From positions 434,001-498,000 of the forward strand of contig VAFM01000002.1 in assembly GCA_005768725.1 (NCBI GenBank): a stretch of DNA of 64,000 nt, in the 5' to 3' direction. Below, piece after piece: positions 26,705 to 35,277 of the stretch. The notes under the pieces were generated by a model. It had not been told where the DNA came from, searched no databases, and was given only the letters and a program-made list of their open reading frames with translations. Origin of the DNA: Blastochloris viridis (GTDB lineage Bacteria; Pseudomonadota; Alphaproteobacteria; UBA2136; UBA6156). Every line of letters starts with the position of its first letter. Within the stretch, counting starts at the first letter, position 1. A program made the position numbers and the translations under genes.

Positions 26705-26829
26705 CGCCGCCTTTAGGCGGCGTTGCCCCTGCGCACGCGATGACAAACGGCCATCCTGATTCTTTTTCGTGGGGCGCGGTGTACAGGAAAAGAGTACATA
26801 AGCCACACGAAAAAGGATTAGGGGGCCGT
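26705..26829. repeat. Dispersed structured repeat, copy 3 (overlaps the cmk stop)
   Basis: The order matches copy 2: hairpin CGCCGCC/GGCGGCG (26705-26711, 26716-26722), box GTTGCCCCTGCGCACG (26722-26737), outer arm ACGGCC/GGCCGT (26747-26752, 26824-26829), middle stem TTTTTCGTG/CACGAAAAA (26763-26771, 26806-26814) and apical stem GTGTAC/GTACAT (26779-26784, 26794-26799) with an AAAAG loop. The internal loop 'GGGGCGCG'/'AAGCCA' is conserved. The right arm lies inside cmk and supplies its last codons and stop, so the element forms the 3' end of the cmk message. Confidence 0.82.
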
Positions 26830-27546
26830 TTTAATCCGTGCCTCTATCACCCGCACCGCCTCAGCCAAAACTTCTGCCTGATTCAGCGACGTCCCATCAA
26901 TCACCACCGCATCCTCACACACCAGCGTATTGTCGCGGTCACGCGCATCACGCGCTGCCACCTGCTCGATCACCTGCTCCAGCGGGGTGGTATCGCCTTT
27001 GGCCGACGTCTCCAGCCAGCGCCGACGCCCGCGCTCGGCCACATCGGCGGTCAGAAACAGCTTCACTTCAGCCTGCGGACAGATCCGTGCCCCGCAGTCA
27101 CGGCCATCTAAAATCACACCCACCAGCGGCTTCCAGTGGTTGGCGTAGTTCACCTGAAATTCCTTCAGCGCCGCGCGCACAGCCGGCTGAATCGCCACCA
27201 CACTGGCAATTTGCCCCACTTCCAGGGTACGGATCTCTTCGGTCACTTCGACCCCGTCCACCCACACGCCGAACACATTGTCGCCCTTGTGGCGGAAATC
27301 AAAGTTCAGGCTCTTGGCTGCGGCTTCGGCCACCGCCGGATCAGCCGGGTCCTGACCCTTTTTGAGAATAGAGATCGCCACGGCACGGTACACGGCCCCG
27401 GTATCCAGAAACTTGAGGCGATATTTACGCGCCAATGCCTTGGCCACGGTACCTTTGCCGCTACTAGTGGGGCCGTCCACCGTAATCGCAAAACCGGCCA
27501 GCGGGTTGCGGGCGGTATCGGCGGGGTAAATCTCGTTAGTAACCAT
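26818..27546 (-). CDS. cmk: Cytidylate kinase
   Basis: Cmk phosphorylates CMP and dCMP. The ATG at 27546 starts a 242-residue protein with the P-loop 'GPTSSGKGTVAK' near residue 25 and the family motifs 'FLDTGAVYRAVA' and 'LDGRDCGARICPQA', the latter matching the usual DGRD(I/M)G region. Extension further upstream is unlikely because it would run into the DUF805-like gene, which it already overlaps by 11 bp. The final codons and stop lie inside structured repeat copy 3. rpsA, often its neighbour, is not here. Confidence 0.96.
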   Translation of the reverse strand: MVTNEIYPADTARNPLAGFAITVDGPTSSGKGTVAKALARKYRLKFLDTGAVYRAVAISILKKGQDPADPAVAEAAAKSLNFDFRHKGDNVFGVWVDGVEVTEEIRTLEVGQIASVVAIQPAVRAALKEFQVNYANHWKPLVGVILDGRDCGARICPQAEVKLFLTADVAERGRRRWLETSAKGDTTPLEQVIEQVAARDARDRDNTLVCEDAVVIDGTSLNQAEVLAEAVRVIEARIKTAP

Positions 27547-28159
27547 GGTCGTCCTTTCGCATCGGATCCGGCGCACGCGCGACCGGATCATCACTCTGCG
27601 GTTTGCTGTAATCCATCCGCTCATGCACGGCAAGGCTGCCTTTGCCCTTGGCCGAGCTCAGCCAGATGTAGCCGCCAAAGTTCAGCAGCGTCCACAGCCA
27701 CCCGAACGGCATGATGCCATCCCCGATGAACGCCGCGATCAGCGCATCCACCACCGAAATATTGAACACGATCGCCCAGCCCAACTCCTGCCGGCCGGTA
27801 TAGCCCATGTCACGCAGGCGCATCCGGCACAGCGGGAACAGCGCCAGCAGCAGCACATTGTTCAGCACCGCCATCCACGCGATGCCATTCGGCCCACCAC
27901 TGCCGCCGTTTAAGGTATTCATGGCGTTCTGGGCGCTCTCCAGCGCGGCAGAGGCATCACCCCCCGCACTCACGCCCTTCAAAGCGCCCACCACGTCCAA
28001 CATAGGCCCGATGAACCCGCCTGCCCCTTCGGCCATGGTAAACACCGCCAGCAGGCTGGGCACACTCACAATAAGTAACGCTAAACCGAACCCCTTGCGA
28101 TCGATGCGGCGCCACGACGCCAGATACCAATGGAGAAAATCTTCGAGAAAGTCCGGCAT
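27536..28159 (-). CDS. DUF805-like membrane protein
   Basis: This 207-residue inner-membrane protein has about four helices. The segment 'RMRLRDMGYTGRQELGW' matches the DUF805 signature (R.(L/M)RD.G..G), and the N-terminal 'WYLASWRRIDRKGF' fits the amphipathic start typical of that family. A serine/glycine-rich insertion lies between helices 1 and 2. Function is unknown. It sits between a small unknown gene 3 bp upstream and cmk, which overlaps by 11 bp, so all three are one operon. Confidence 0.68.
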   Translation of the reverse strand: MPDFLEDFLHWYLASWRRIDRKGFGLALLIVSVPSLLAVFTMAEGAGGFIGPMLDVVGALKGVSAGGDASAALESAQNAMNTLNGGSGGPNGIAWMAVLNNVLLLALFPLCRMRLRDMGYTGRQELGWAIVFNISVVDALIAAFIGDGIMPFGWLWTLLNFGGYIWLSSAKGKGSLAVHERMDYSKPQSDDPVARAPDPMRKDDHGY

Positions 28160-28162
28160 AAT

Positions 28163-28588
28163 CTAGTTAAGAGCTCCCTTCGGACCACCCAAGTTCGGGA
28201 GTCCAGGGGCAAGTGTAACCTCTTCCACCGCGGTATCCAATAAAATCCGCGAGGTGGTGGCTTCGGCCAGCGCGGCCAATAAAATGCAGTCGTTCACAAA
28301 CACATCGCAGCGGCGCTGCAGGCGCGGGGTCATCAGTTCACCCTCGGTAGGGAACGGGCTTTCTGCCGTCGCTTCGCGGATGCTCATTCCCATGCGCTGA
28401 CGCTCGTCGGCGGGCATGCGCACAAAGTCGCTCACCAGCTTCAGCCATTCGGTACGGGGCAGGCCCAGCGCCAGTTCCTGGCCGGGCACGTTCAGGCGCA
28501 CACGCACCGTCAGCATGTCGTCCATGCGCAACCCGGCAAAGGGGGCAAGATCATCGGCAACAGGCAGGGCGGCGGTACGGGAACTCAT
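28163..28588 (-). CDS. Soluble protein of unknown function
   Basis: This 141-residue protein has no signal peptide or membrane helix. It contains 'VPGQELALGLPRTEWLKLVSDFVRM' in two stretches and 'RCDVFVNDCILLAALAE', suggesting a small helical/beta domain. I recognise no family. The ATG at 28588 is chosen over a TTG nine bases upstream. It is the first gene of the operon leading into the DUF805-like protein and cmk. Confidence 0.6.
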   Translation of the reverse strand: MSSRTAALPVADDLAPFAGLRMDDMLTVRVRLNVPGQELALGLPRTEWLKLVSDFVRMPADERQRMGMSIREATAESPFPTEGELMTPRLQRRCDVFVNDCILLAALAEATTSRILLDTAVEEVTLAPGLPNLGGPKGALN

Positions 28589-28771
28589 GGTGGCCAACTT
28601 ACGCCACCCCCCTCGCCCTTACCAATACCCCCTGCCCGCAGTCTCATCAGCGTGGGGCAGGCTAATGCCATACAAAGCATCAATTGGCGGATTTCCGCCA
28701 ACCCCCCTGTGTCACCGCGGCCTCACTCCCGCCTTTCCTCTCCTCATGCCACGCTTTTTCACACCAGAGTA

Positions 28772-28800
28772 TTGACAAACCCGCGCACAAACCGTAATCA
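28772..28800 (+). promoter_or_regulatory. Promoter of tRNA-Ala
   Basis: TTGACA (28772-28777), a 17-bp spacer and TAATCA (28795-28800) form a near-consensus housekeeping promoter about 38 bp upstream of the tRNA 5' end. Confidence 0.8.
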
Positions 28801-28838
28801 GCACACCAGCCGAAGCCCACAAGGTTTCAGCAGCCTTC

Positions 28839-28914
<76 letters not shown>

Positions 28915-28920
28915 AGTTTC

Positions 28921-28946
28921 AAAGCCTCCCATACGGGAGGCTTTTT
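28921..28946 (+). terminator. Terminator of tRNA-Ala
   Basis: GCCTCCC/GGGAGGC (28924-28930, 28935-28941) with an ATAC loop and five T follows the tRNA directly. Confidence 0.92.
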
Positions 28947-28959
28947 CATCGCGTGAGGT

Positions 28960-30012
28960 TTACTCAGTCAGCGCCCGCGTCTCACCCACCGCCATCACCC
29001 ACACATCCTCGGGCTTATACCCCTCAGCGGCAGCCGCAGCCGTAAACCGGCCCGGTGCTTCAAATGCGGGTTCCGGCGTCAGCACCACGGTCCCCCAGTG
29101 CTGTGCCACAATCCGTTTGCTGCGGGTCTGCACGCCTTGCGCGGCCGCTTCTTCGGGTGTCGTATGGCTGCCCATCATAATAGAGCGCGGCTCATACGCC
29201 CCGATACCCACCAGCCCATGTGTGAACGGCCCGTATTTGCTACCAATGTCCTTAAACACCTGTGGATGCACGGTCGTATCACCGGAAAGCCAGATATTCA
29301 CCGGTGCCTTCACCCCGCGCTCCTTGATCGCATAACCACCCCACAGGGTCTTGTTACGGTCATCGGTCCAGCGCGCTGAAAAATGGATCGCCGGAACCAG
29401 CGTAATATCGAGATTCCGGAATGTCAGGCTCTGGTGCCAGTCCAGCTCCACCACCTGTGTAATACCCGTCTCCTTGATAACCGGCCCCACACCCAGCGGC
29501 ACCACAACCACTACCGTATCTTTGTTCGGCAGGCGTTTCAGGGTCTCTATGTCCAGATGGTCATAGTGGTTGTGGGTGATCAGGATCAGATCCGCCCGCG
29601 CCTCTTCCGGCGCCAGCGGGCTCGGCACATAGCGGTACGGACCGGCCCACTGGAACGGGCTCGCCATCTTGGTCAGCAACGGGTCGGTCAGCAGGGTCGT
29701 CCCGCCGATCTCCATACGGAACGCGCTATGCCCCAGCCATTGCATCTTGTTCCCGGTCTGGGCCACCCAGCCATGCGCCGCCTCGGCCAGCGGCATCACA
29801 TGTCCGGCCGGAGGGGTCGGGCTTTTATCGCGCAGCAAACCGCCCCAAAAGAACTTCTGGAATTCCCAGCGCCCCGCCGTCCGCTGCGGAGACCCCGGCG
29901 GATTGGCAAAACGCCCGTCCTCACGCTTGCACGAGGCTTCACAGACAATGTCACCCTGCGGCACGTTGCCTCCACATCCTGCCAGTAAAGCCGCTACCCA
30001 TAGCCAACGCAT
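28960..30012 (-). CDS. Metallo-beta-lactamase-fold lipoprotein (NAPE-PLD/RomA-like hydrolase)
   Basis: The ATG at 30012 overlaps the rhomboid stop (TAATG) and gives a 350-residue protein with a lipoprotein signal ('VAALLAGCGG'). The MBL motifs are present: 'WLGHSAFRMEIGG', the metal-binding 'THNHYDHLD' and 'WLSGDTTVH', with a final 'AQHWGTV'. The layout matches the RomA/N-acyl-phosphatidylethanolamine phospholipase D-like branch of this superfamily. The substrate is not predictable; envelope location suggests a lipid or other periplasmic ester or phosphodiester. Confidence 0.87.
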   Translation of the reverse strand: MRWLWVAALLAGCGGNVPQGDIVCEASCKREDGRFANPPGSPQRTAGRWEFQKFFWGGLLRDKSPTPPAGHVMPLAEAAHGWVAQTGNKMQWLGHSAFRMEIGGTTLLTDPLLTKMASPFQWAGPYRYVPSPLAPEEARADLILITHNHYDHLDIETLKRLPNKDTVVVVVPLGVGPVIKETGITQVVELDWHQSLTFRNLDITLVPAIHFSARWTDDRNKTLWGGYAIKERGVKAPVNIWLSGDTTVHPQVFKDIGSKYGPFTHGLVGIGAYEPRSIMMGSHTTPEEAAAQGVQTRSKRIVAQHWGTVVLTPEPAFEAPGRFTAAAAAEGYKPEDVWVMAVGETRALTE

Positions 30013-30662
30013 TAACGTCCTTTCCCTAAAATCTTGACCAGCACTACACCGGCCACAAATCCACCGATGTGCGCCCAGAACGCCACGCCGCCGCTGCTCG
30101 CATCCGCCAGCAGGCCATACAGCAACTGGTACCCGAACCACATCCCCAGTACCGCCATCGCTGGCAACTGCGTAATACCCATGTTCGGCACAAGCACGGT
30201 GATAGGCTGCCGCGGGTGTAATATCAGATACGCTCCCAGTACGCCGGAGATCGCCCCACTCGCTCCCACCATCGGAATGGTGGACGACGGATCGACCGCC
30301 ATCTGCGCAAATGCCGCGACGACACCGGACAGCAGGTACAGCAGCACGAACCGCCCGCGCCCGAGGTCATTCTCGATGTTATCACCAAACACCCACAGAT
30401 AAAGCATGTTCCCGGCAATATGCATCAGGCTGCCATGCAGGAACATACTCAGGAACAGCGTCTCCACCGCACTGCGCGCACCGGGCACGCCTCCCGCCTC
30501 ACCCAGCAGACGCGCCGGGATGAACCCCATCGCCTGCACGCTCCATTCAAAGCCATAGGGGCCGAACATCTGCCCGGCGAACATGACGATATTCATCCCG
30601 ATCAGCAGATAGGTCAGAACAGGGGTAATATGGGTGGGGTTGCGGTCGGAAAGCGGAATCAT
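30012..30662 (-). CDS. Rhomboid family intramembrane serine protease
   Basis: This 216-residue polytopic protease has the catalytic serine motif 'GASGAISGVLGAYLIL' and the catalytic histidine in 'AHIGGFVAGVV'; 'HGSLMHIAGNMLYLWVFG' provides the H..HxxxN region. The start 'MIPLSDRNPTH' at 30662 is typical of this rhomboid group. It should cleave transmembrane proteins within the inner membrane. It is co-translated with the MBL-fold lipoprotein. Confidence 0.93.
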   Translation of the reverse strand: MIPLSDRNPTHITPVLTYLLIGMNIVMFAGQMFGPYGFEWSVQAMGFIPARLLGEAGGVPGARSAVETLFLSMFLHGSLMHIAGNMLYLWVFGDNIENDLGRGRFVLLYLLSGVVAAFAQMAVDPSSTIPMVGASGAISGVLGAYLILHPRQPITVLVPNMGITQLPAMAVLGMWFGYQLLYGLLADASSGGVAFWAHIGGFVAGVVLVKILGKGR

Positions 30663-30695
30663 GGCACCGAGTATAAAGCCTCTGTCCAAATGCAC

Positions 30696-30722
30696 AAGGC
30701 GGGCCCGTTAAGGCCCGCCTTG
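30696..30722 (-). terminator. Hairpin terminator between the unknown gene at 30729 and the rhomboid gene
   Basis: AAGGCGGGCC (30696-30705) pairs with GGCCCGCCTT (30712-30721). The T run on the minus strand is short, so termination may be partial. Confidence 0.6.
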
Positions 30723-30728
30723 CAATAA

Positions 30729-31253
30729 TCATCTTTGTAGTCCCGGAAAAGCCGGCAACGCATACCGGGCACTCTGATAGGAATACCCGCGCTTCTCCAG
30801 TTCCAGCTTGATGATATTATCAAGCAGATAGGTCTCAATCCGGGCCATACTCTCAATCGAGTGCCCTTTGCGGATGTTAAGACGGATACGCGCAGAATAC
30901 ACGCTGAGATATCCATTCATATCATCGTCGACATCATGAAGATCGAAGTCGATATCGTTGTAACCGTCCAGCCGGTAATTCATATTCCCGCCCTGGATGG
31001 CACGGCCGCCATTATCCAGAAATACGGTGGCGGCATGCTGCCCTGCCTCCGGGCTGTAGGTGGGGCTGCAATTCACCATCACGGTCGGAAAAACGAACTG
31101 GAACAAGCTGTCAGCCGCAGGCTTTCCGGATATTCCGATGAATCCGCCACCACTGGGAAACACATCCACAGGGAGGTCGCAGATGTGCAGCAGGCCCGAG
31201 ATCAGGCGGTCTTTGTCGGTTTCCAGACGATAGGTATCGGAAGAAAGGGTCAT
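30729..31253 (-). CDS. Soluble protein of unknown function
   Basis: This 174-residue protein has no signal or membrane segment. AGGAG lies 9 bp before the ATG at 31253, which is preferred to longer readings. Visible features are 'LPVDVFPSGGGFIGISGKP', an acidic 'DGYNDIDFDLHDVDDDMNG' and a helical C-terminus. I recognise no family. It is divergent from rpsL, with about 220 bp between them that carry the rpsL promoter. Confidence 0.65.
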   Translation of the reverse strand: MTLSSDTYRLETDKDRLISGLLHICDLPVDVFPSGGGFIGISGKPAADSLFQFVFPTVMVNCSPTYSPEAGQHAATVFLDNGGRAIQGGNMNYRLDGYNDIDFDLHDVDDDMNGYLSVYSARIRLNIRKGHSIESMARIETYLLDNIIKLELEKRGYSYQSARYALPAFPGLQR

Positions 31254-31342
31254 TAAAGATAACTCCTGTAAGAGGGCAATCGCACGTTGCATACACGAAC
31301 CGTCCAACGCACGCAAGATTCACGAAAACACCACGAATTACC

Positions 31343-31371
31343 TTGACATACCCCCCTATCCTGCCTATTTA
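31343..31371 (+). promoter_or_regulatory. Promoter of rpsL-rpsG
   Basis: TTGACA (31343-31348), a 17-bp spacer and TATTTA (31366-31371) form a strong promoter about 105 bp before rpsL. Confidence 0.85.
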
Positions 31372-31474
31372 GGCGTCACGGAGTATCCCCTGCCCCTCCA
31401 TAGGCAGCACGGAGAAGCGTTCCCCTTTCCGGTGGAAAGGTCTGGAAAAACAAACGTATTGGAGAAGATTGGCC

Positions 31475-31876
31475 ATGCCAACCGTCAACCAACTGGTACG
31501 CAAGCCGCGCGTTATTCAAAAGGCTCGTACCAAGTCCCCCGCCATGGAAGGCAGCCCGCAGAAGCGCGGCGTTTGCACCCGTGTTTACACCACCACCCCG
31601 AAGAAGCCGAACTCGGCGCTGCGTAAAGTAGCCAAGGTTCGTCTGACCAACGGTTTCGAAGTCATCGCCTATATCCCGGGTGAAGGCCACAACCTGCAAG
31701 AACACAGCGTCGTGCTTATCCGCGGCGGCCGTGTAAAAGACTTGCCAGGTGTGCGCTACCACATCGTCCGTGGTGCACTGGATACCCAGGGCGTTAAGGG
31801 CCGTATGCAAGGTCGCTCGCTGTACGGCGCCAAGCGTCCGAAGCCGGGCCAGGCCGCTGCTGGCGGTAAGAAGTAA
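31475..31876 (+). CDS. rpsL: 30S ribosomal protein S12
   Basis: S12 shapes the decoding centre. The ATG at 31475 gives the canonical 'MPTVNQLVRKPR' start. The decoding loop 'TPKKPNSALRKVAK' and the invariant 'VRGALDTQGVKGRMQGRS' are intact, and the lysine of 'KKPNS' is of the streptomycin-sensitive type. At 133 residues it is about ten longer than the E. coli protein because of a basic Gly/Ala tail ('GQAAAGGKK'), a common alphaproteobacterial feature. Confidence 0.99.
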   Translation: MPTVNQLVRKPRVIQKARTKSPAMEGSPQKRGVCTRVYTTTPKKPNSALRKVAKVRLTNGFEVIAYIPGEGHNLQEHSVVLIRGGRVKDLPGVRYHIVRGALDTQGVKGRMQGRSLYGAKRPKPGQAAAGGKK

Positions 31877-31902
31877 TTGACGGTAAATAGGAGATTTAAC
31901 CC

Positions 31903-32370
31903 ATGCGTCGTCGTCGTGCTGAGAAGCGAGTAACCCTGCCGGATCCGAAATACGGAGACATCGTGCTGACCAAGTTCATGAACAAGGTCATGCTGGATGG
32001 TAAGAAGGGGACTGCAGAAGCTATTGTTTATGGTGCCCTCACCGCCATTGAAGAAAAAACCAAAAAGCCGGCTCTGGAAACCTTCCACGCTGCGCTGAAC
32101 AACGTGAAGCCGGAAATGGAAGTCCGTTCCCGCCGCGTTGGTGGTGCCACCTACCAGGTTCCGATGGAAGTTCGTCCGGACCGCGCCCAATCCCTCGGTA
32201 TCCGTTGGATCGTGGACATGGCCCGCAAGCGTAACGAAAAGACCATGACCGACCGCCTGACCAACGAACTGTTGGACGCGGTAGCCGGTCGCGGTGGTTC
32301 CTTTAAGAAGAAGGAAGACGTGCACAAAATGGCCGAAGCCAACCGTGCATTCGCTCACTTCCGCTGGTAG
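31903..32370 (+). CDS. rpsG: 30S ribosomal protein S7
   Basis: S7 nucleates assembly of the 30S head. The 155 residues open with 'MRRRRAEKR' and contain 'SRRVGGATYQVPMEVRP' and 'NRAFAHFRW'. AGGAG lies 9 bp before the ATG. It follows rpsL by 26 bp in the same transcript, and a terminator follows it, so here the transcript ends before fusA. Confidence 0.99.
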   Translation: MRRRRAEKRVTLPDPKYGDIVLTKFMNKVMLDGKKGTAEAIVYGALTAIEEKTKKPALETFHAALNNVKPEMEVRSRRVGGATYQVPMEVRPDRAQSLGIRWIVDMARKRNEKTMTDRLTNELLDAVAGRGGSFKKKEDVHKMAEANRAFAHFRW

Positions 32371-32388
32371 TAAGCTACGCCCGAAACA

Positions 32389-32416
32389 AAGCCCCGATCT
32401 CCGGGGCTTGTTTTTT
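32389..32416 (+). terminator. Terminator of rpsL-rpsG
   Basis: GCCCCG/CGGGGC (32391-32396, 32402-32407) with a five-base loop is followed by G and six T. Confidence 0.93.
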
Positions 32417-32497
32417 ACTCTAGCCACACCATACTTCTGTCATTGCCACATCCGGCGCTAACAGGCTCCGGAATGGAGCCATCTGGAGATCGACATC

Positions 32498-32887
32498 ATG
32501 AACATCGTCCTCGCTCATTTCTTCGCATTCCTCTGCGGCCTCGTGTTCAGCGCCAGCACCGCAAGCTTCTATGCCGAAACCCTCAATTGGACGGTCAGCT
32601 CCGGACTCCTGCTGCTGTTCCTCCTCGCAACGGCTGCCTTGGTCCTCGTCCTATACACATTCAACATGCTGAATGTACAAACGCCGACCATCCCGCTCGG
32701 TCTCAGCCTGTTGGCGGGCATCAAGCTGATCGCCTTCCTCATGGCACCCGACAGCATGTGGAACTGGACCATGGACGCCGCCGCCGCCCGCAACCTGCAA
32801 CTCGCCGTCATCAGCGGTGTGATGCTGACACCCGTTGCGATGGGAACGCTCCACGCTCTGGCCTATAGCCGTACCAACAAGGCCTGA
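32498..32887 (+). CDS. Small integral membrane protein lying between rpsG and fusA
   Basis: The 129-residue protein is almost entirely hydrophobic, with about four membrane helices, and has 'TASFYAETLNWTV' between helices 1 and 2. GGAG lies 9 bp before the ATG. Intrinsic terminators stand on both sides, so it is a separate unit placed inside the normally continuous str operon. A GGCTCC/GGAGCC hairpin (32464-32480) sits in its leader. I do not recognise the family. Confidence 0.72.
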   Translation: MNIVLAHFFAFLCGLVFSASTASFYAETLNWTVSSGLLLLFLLATAALVLVLYTFNMLNVQTPTIPLGLSLLAGIKLIAFLMAPDSMWNWTMDAAAARNLQLAVISGVMLTPVAMGTLHALAYSRTNKA

Positions 32888-32913
32888 CCGCCTGCAAAGG
32901 CTCTCCCGTGTTC

Positions 32914-32946
32914 AAGCCCCGCCACTCAACGGCGGGGCTTGTTTTT
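32914..32946 (+). terminator. Terminator of the membrane protein gene
   Basis: The ten-bp stem AAGCCCCGCC/GGCGGGGCTT (32914-32923, 32931-32940) is followed by G and five T. Confidence 0.93.
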
Positions 32947-33036
32947 ATGTAGGTACCCCGCCCCAAACCCTTGCTTATTTGGTCAGCATCCGTTATATCC
33001 CGCAAGAAGTTTAGTAAAAGCAGGAAAGTACCTTAC

Positions 33037-35118
33037 ATGGCCCGCACAACCCCAATGAGCAAAGTCCGTAACATCGGCATTATGGCGCACGTTGACGCCG
33101 GTAAAACCACCACGTCCGAACGTATTCTGTACTACACCGGCCGTACCCACAAAATCGGTGAAGTGCACGAAGGCGCCGCCACCATGGACTGGATGGCTCA
33201 GGAGCAGGAACGCGGTATTACCATTACCTCGGCCGCGACCACTGCCGAATGGAAAGGCTACACCTTTAACCTGATCGACACACCGGGACACATCGACTTC
33301 AACATCGAAGTAAAGCGTTCGGTCCGCGTTCTCGACGGCGTTATCGCCGCCTTCGACGCCGTATCGGGTGTTGAGCCGCAATCCGAAACCAACTGGGGCC
33401 ACGCCTCCAACTACGGTGTGCCGCGTCTGTGCTACGTCAACAAGATGGACCGCGTCGGTTCCAACTTCCTGCGCTGCGTCGACATGATGAAGGAGCGCCT
33501 GCGTGCCAACGCTGTTCCGATCCAGCTGCCGATCGGTTCCGAAGACAACTTCAAGGGCATGATCGACCTCGTCGAAATGAAGGCTCTGGTTTACAACGGC
33601 GAAGAGCTGGGCGCGACCTGGGACGTTCTCGACATCCCGGCCGAACTGAAGGCCGAAGCCGACAAGTGGCACAACAACCTGGTCGAAGTGGCCGTGGAAT
33701 TCGATGACGAAGCCATGAACGCCTACCTCGAAGGCAACGAGCCGTCCGTTGAAACCCTCAAGAAGTGCATCCGTAAGGGTACCGTGGAAATGAAGATGTT
33801 CCCGGTTCTCTGTGGTTCGTCCTTCAAGAACAAGGGTGTTCAGCCGCTGCTCGACGCTGTTATCGCTTACCTGCCGGCTCCGGATGAAATCGACGAAGAG
33901 AACGTCAAGGCCGAACTGCCGGATGGCTCCGAGATCACCCTCAAGATCGGCGACGATCAGCCGCTGGGCGCCCTGGCATTCAAAATCGCCACCGACCCCT
34001 ACGTTGGTACCCTCACCTTCGTACGTGTTTACACCGGTGTGATCAGCTCGGGTACCGCCGTGTACAACGCCACCCGTCAACGTTCCGAGCGTATCGGCCG
34101 TATCGTGAAGATGCACGCCAACAAGCGCGAAGAAGTGACCGAACTGCGTGCCGGTGACATCGGCGCTCTGATCGGCCTGAAGGACACCCGTACCGGTGAC
34201 ACCCTCTGCGCTGAAGGCAAAGACTACATGCTGGAAACCATCAAGGCGATGGATCCGGTTATCGCCATGGCCGTTGAGCCGAAGTCCAAGGGCGACCAGG
34301 AAAAGATGGGTATCGGCCTCGGTAAGCTGATGGCAGAAGACCCGAGCTTCCGCGTTTACACCGATGAAGAAACCGGCCAGACCATTCTGGCAGGTGTAGG
34401 TGAGCTTCACCTCGACATCATGGTGGACCGCCTCAAGCGCGAACACAAAGTCGAAGTTAACACCGGTGCGCCGCAGGTATCGTACCGCGAAACCATCACC
34501 AAGACCGCCGAGTGCGAAGGTTCGCACAAGAAGCAGTCCGGTGGTCGTGGTCAGTACGGTCACTGCTGGGTCAAGTTCGAGCCGAACGAAACCGGTAAGG
34601 GCTTCGAATTCGTTAACGCCATCGTCGGTGGTGTGGTTCCGAAGGAATACATCCCGGCCATTCAAGCGGGTATTGAAGAATCCCTCAAGAACGGTATGTA
34701 CGCTGGCTACCCGGTTGTCGACGTCAAGGCCACTCTGTTCGATGGTAGCTACCACGACGTAGACTCCTCCGAAATGGCGTTCAAGATGGCCGGTATTCTT
34801 GCCGTGAAGGAAGCCGCCAAGAAGTGTGCACCGCAACTGCTCGAGCCGATCATGAAGATGGAAGTCACCGTACCGTCCGACTTCATGGGCGACGTGATCG
34901 GCGACCTGTCCTCCCGTCGTGGTCAGATCACCGGTACCGAAGACCGCTTCGGCCAGACCGTGGTCAAGGCTTTCGTACCGCTGGCCAACCTGTTCGGTTA
35001 CGTAACCTCCCTGCGCTCCATGACCCAGGGCCGCGGTTCGCCGTCCATGGAATTCGACCACTACGATCCGGTACCAAGCAACGTAGCGACCGAAATCGCT
35101 GCCAAAAGAGCCGCGTAG
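33037..35118 (+). CDS. fusA: Elongation factor G
   Basis: EF-G is the GTPase that drives translocation. The ATG at 33037, with AGGAAAG upstream, gives 693 residues. The G-domain motifs are complete: 'AHVDAGKTTTSERIL', 'RGITITSAATT', 'DTPGHIDF' and 'NKMDRVGSNF'. Domain IV includes 'GGRGQYGHCWVKFEP', and the C-terminus has 'SLRSMTQGRGSPSMEFDHY'. Codon choice (GGT, CGT, AAG) differs from neighbours and fits very high expression. tuf does not follow; a terminator does. Confidence 0.99.
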   Translation: MARTTPMSKVRNIGIMAHVDAGKTTTSERILYYTGRTHKIGEVHEGAATMDWMAQEQERGITITSAATTAEWKGYTFNLIDTPGHIDFNIEVKRSVRVLDGVIAAFDAVSGVEPQSETNWGHASNYGVPRLCYVNKMDRVGSNFLRCVDMMKERLRANAVPIQLPIGSEDNFKGMIDLVEMKALVYNGEELGATWDVLDIPAELKAEADKWHNNLVEVAVEFDDEAMNAYLEGNEPSVETLKKCIRKGTVEMKMFPVLCGSSFKNKGVQPLLDAVIAYLPAPDEIDEENVKAELPDGSEITLKIGDDQPLGALAFKIATDPYVGTLTFVRVYTGVISSGTAVYNATRQRSERIGRIVKMHANKREEVTELRAGDIGALIGLKDTRTGDTLCAEGKDYMLETIKAMDPVIAMAVEPKSKGDQEKMGIGLGKLMAEDPSFRVYTDEETGQTILAGVGELHLDIMVDRLKREHKVEVNTGAPQVSYRETITKTAECEGSHKKQSGGRGQYGHCWVKFEPNETGKGFEFVNAIVGGVVPKEYIPAIQAGIEESLKNGMYAGYPVVDVKATLFDGSYHDVDSSEMAFKMAGILAVKEAAKKCAPQLLEPIMKMEVTVPSDFMGDVIGDLSSRRGQITGTEDRFGQTVVKAFVPLANLFGYVTSLRSMTQGRGSPSMEFDHYDPVPSNVATEIAAKRAA

Positions 35119-35169
35119 CAGCTCTTTCAACGCGAAGCGTAACCAAGCTGCCTAAGGCAACCGCCTCAC

Positions 35170-35195
35170 AAAAAGAGTCCTTCGGGGCTCTTTTT
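35170..35195 (+). terminator. Terminator of fusA
   Basis: A stem with a TTCG tetraloop (GAGTCC/GGGCTC region) is flanked by A5 and T5, about 50 bp after the fusA stop. Confidence 0.92.
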
Positions 35196-35277
35196 GTATT
35201 TTAATCCATTTTACTGGACGCCTTACATTACATTGAATACACTTAATAAATACCATCCTCCGCAAAAGGGAAACATC

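Noticed and set aside
32983..35130. A 715-codon open frame opposite fusA
   Set aside because: Mirror of a highly expressed, codon-biased gene, which commonly leaves the opposite frame open.
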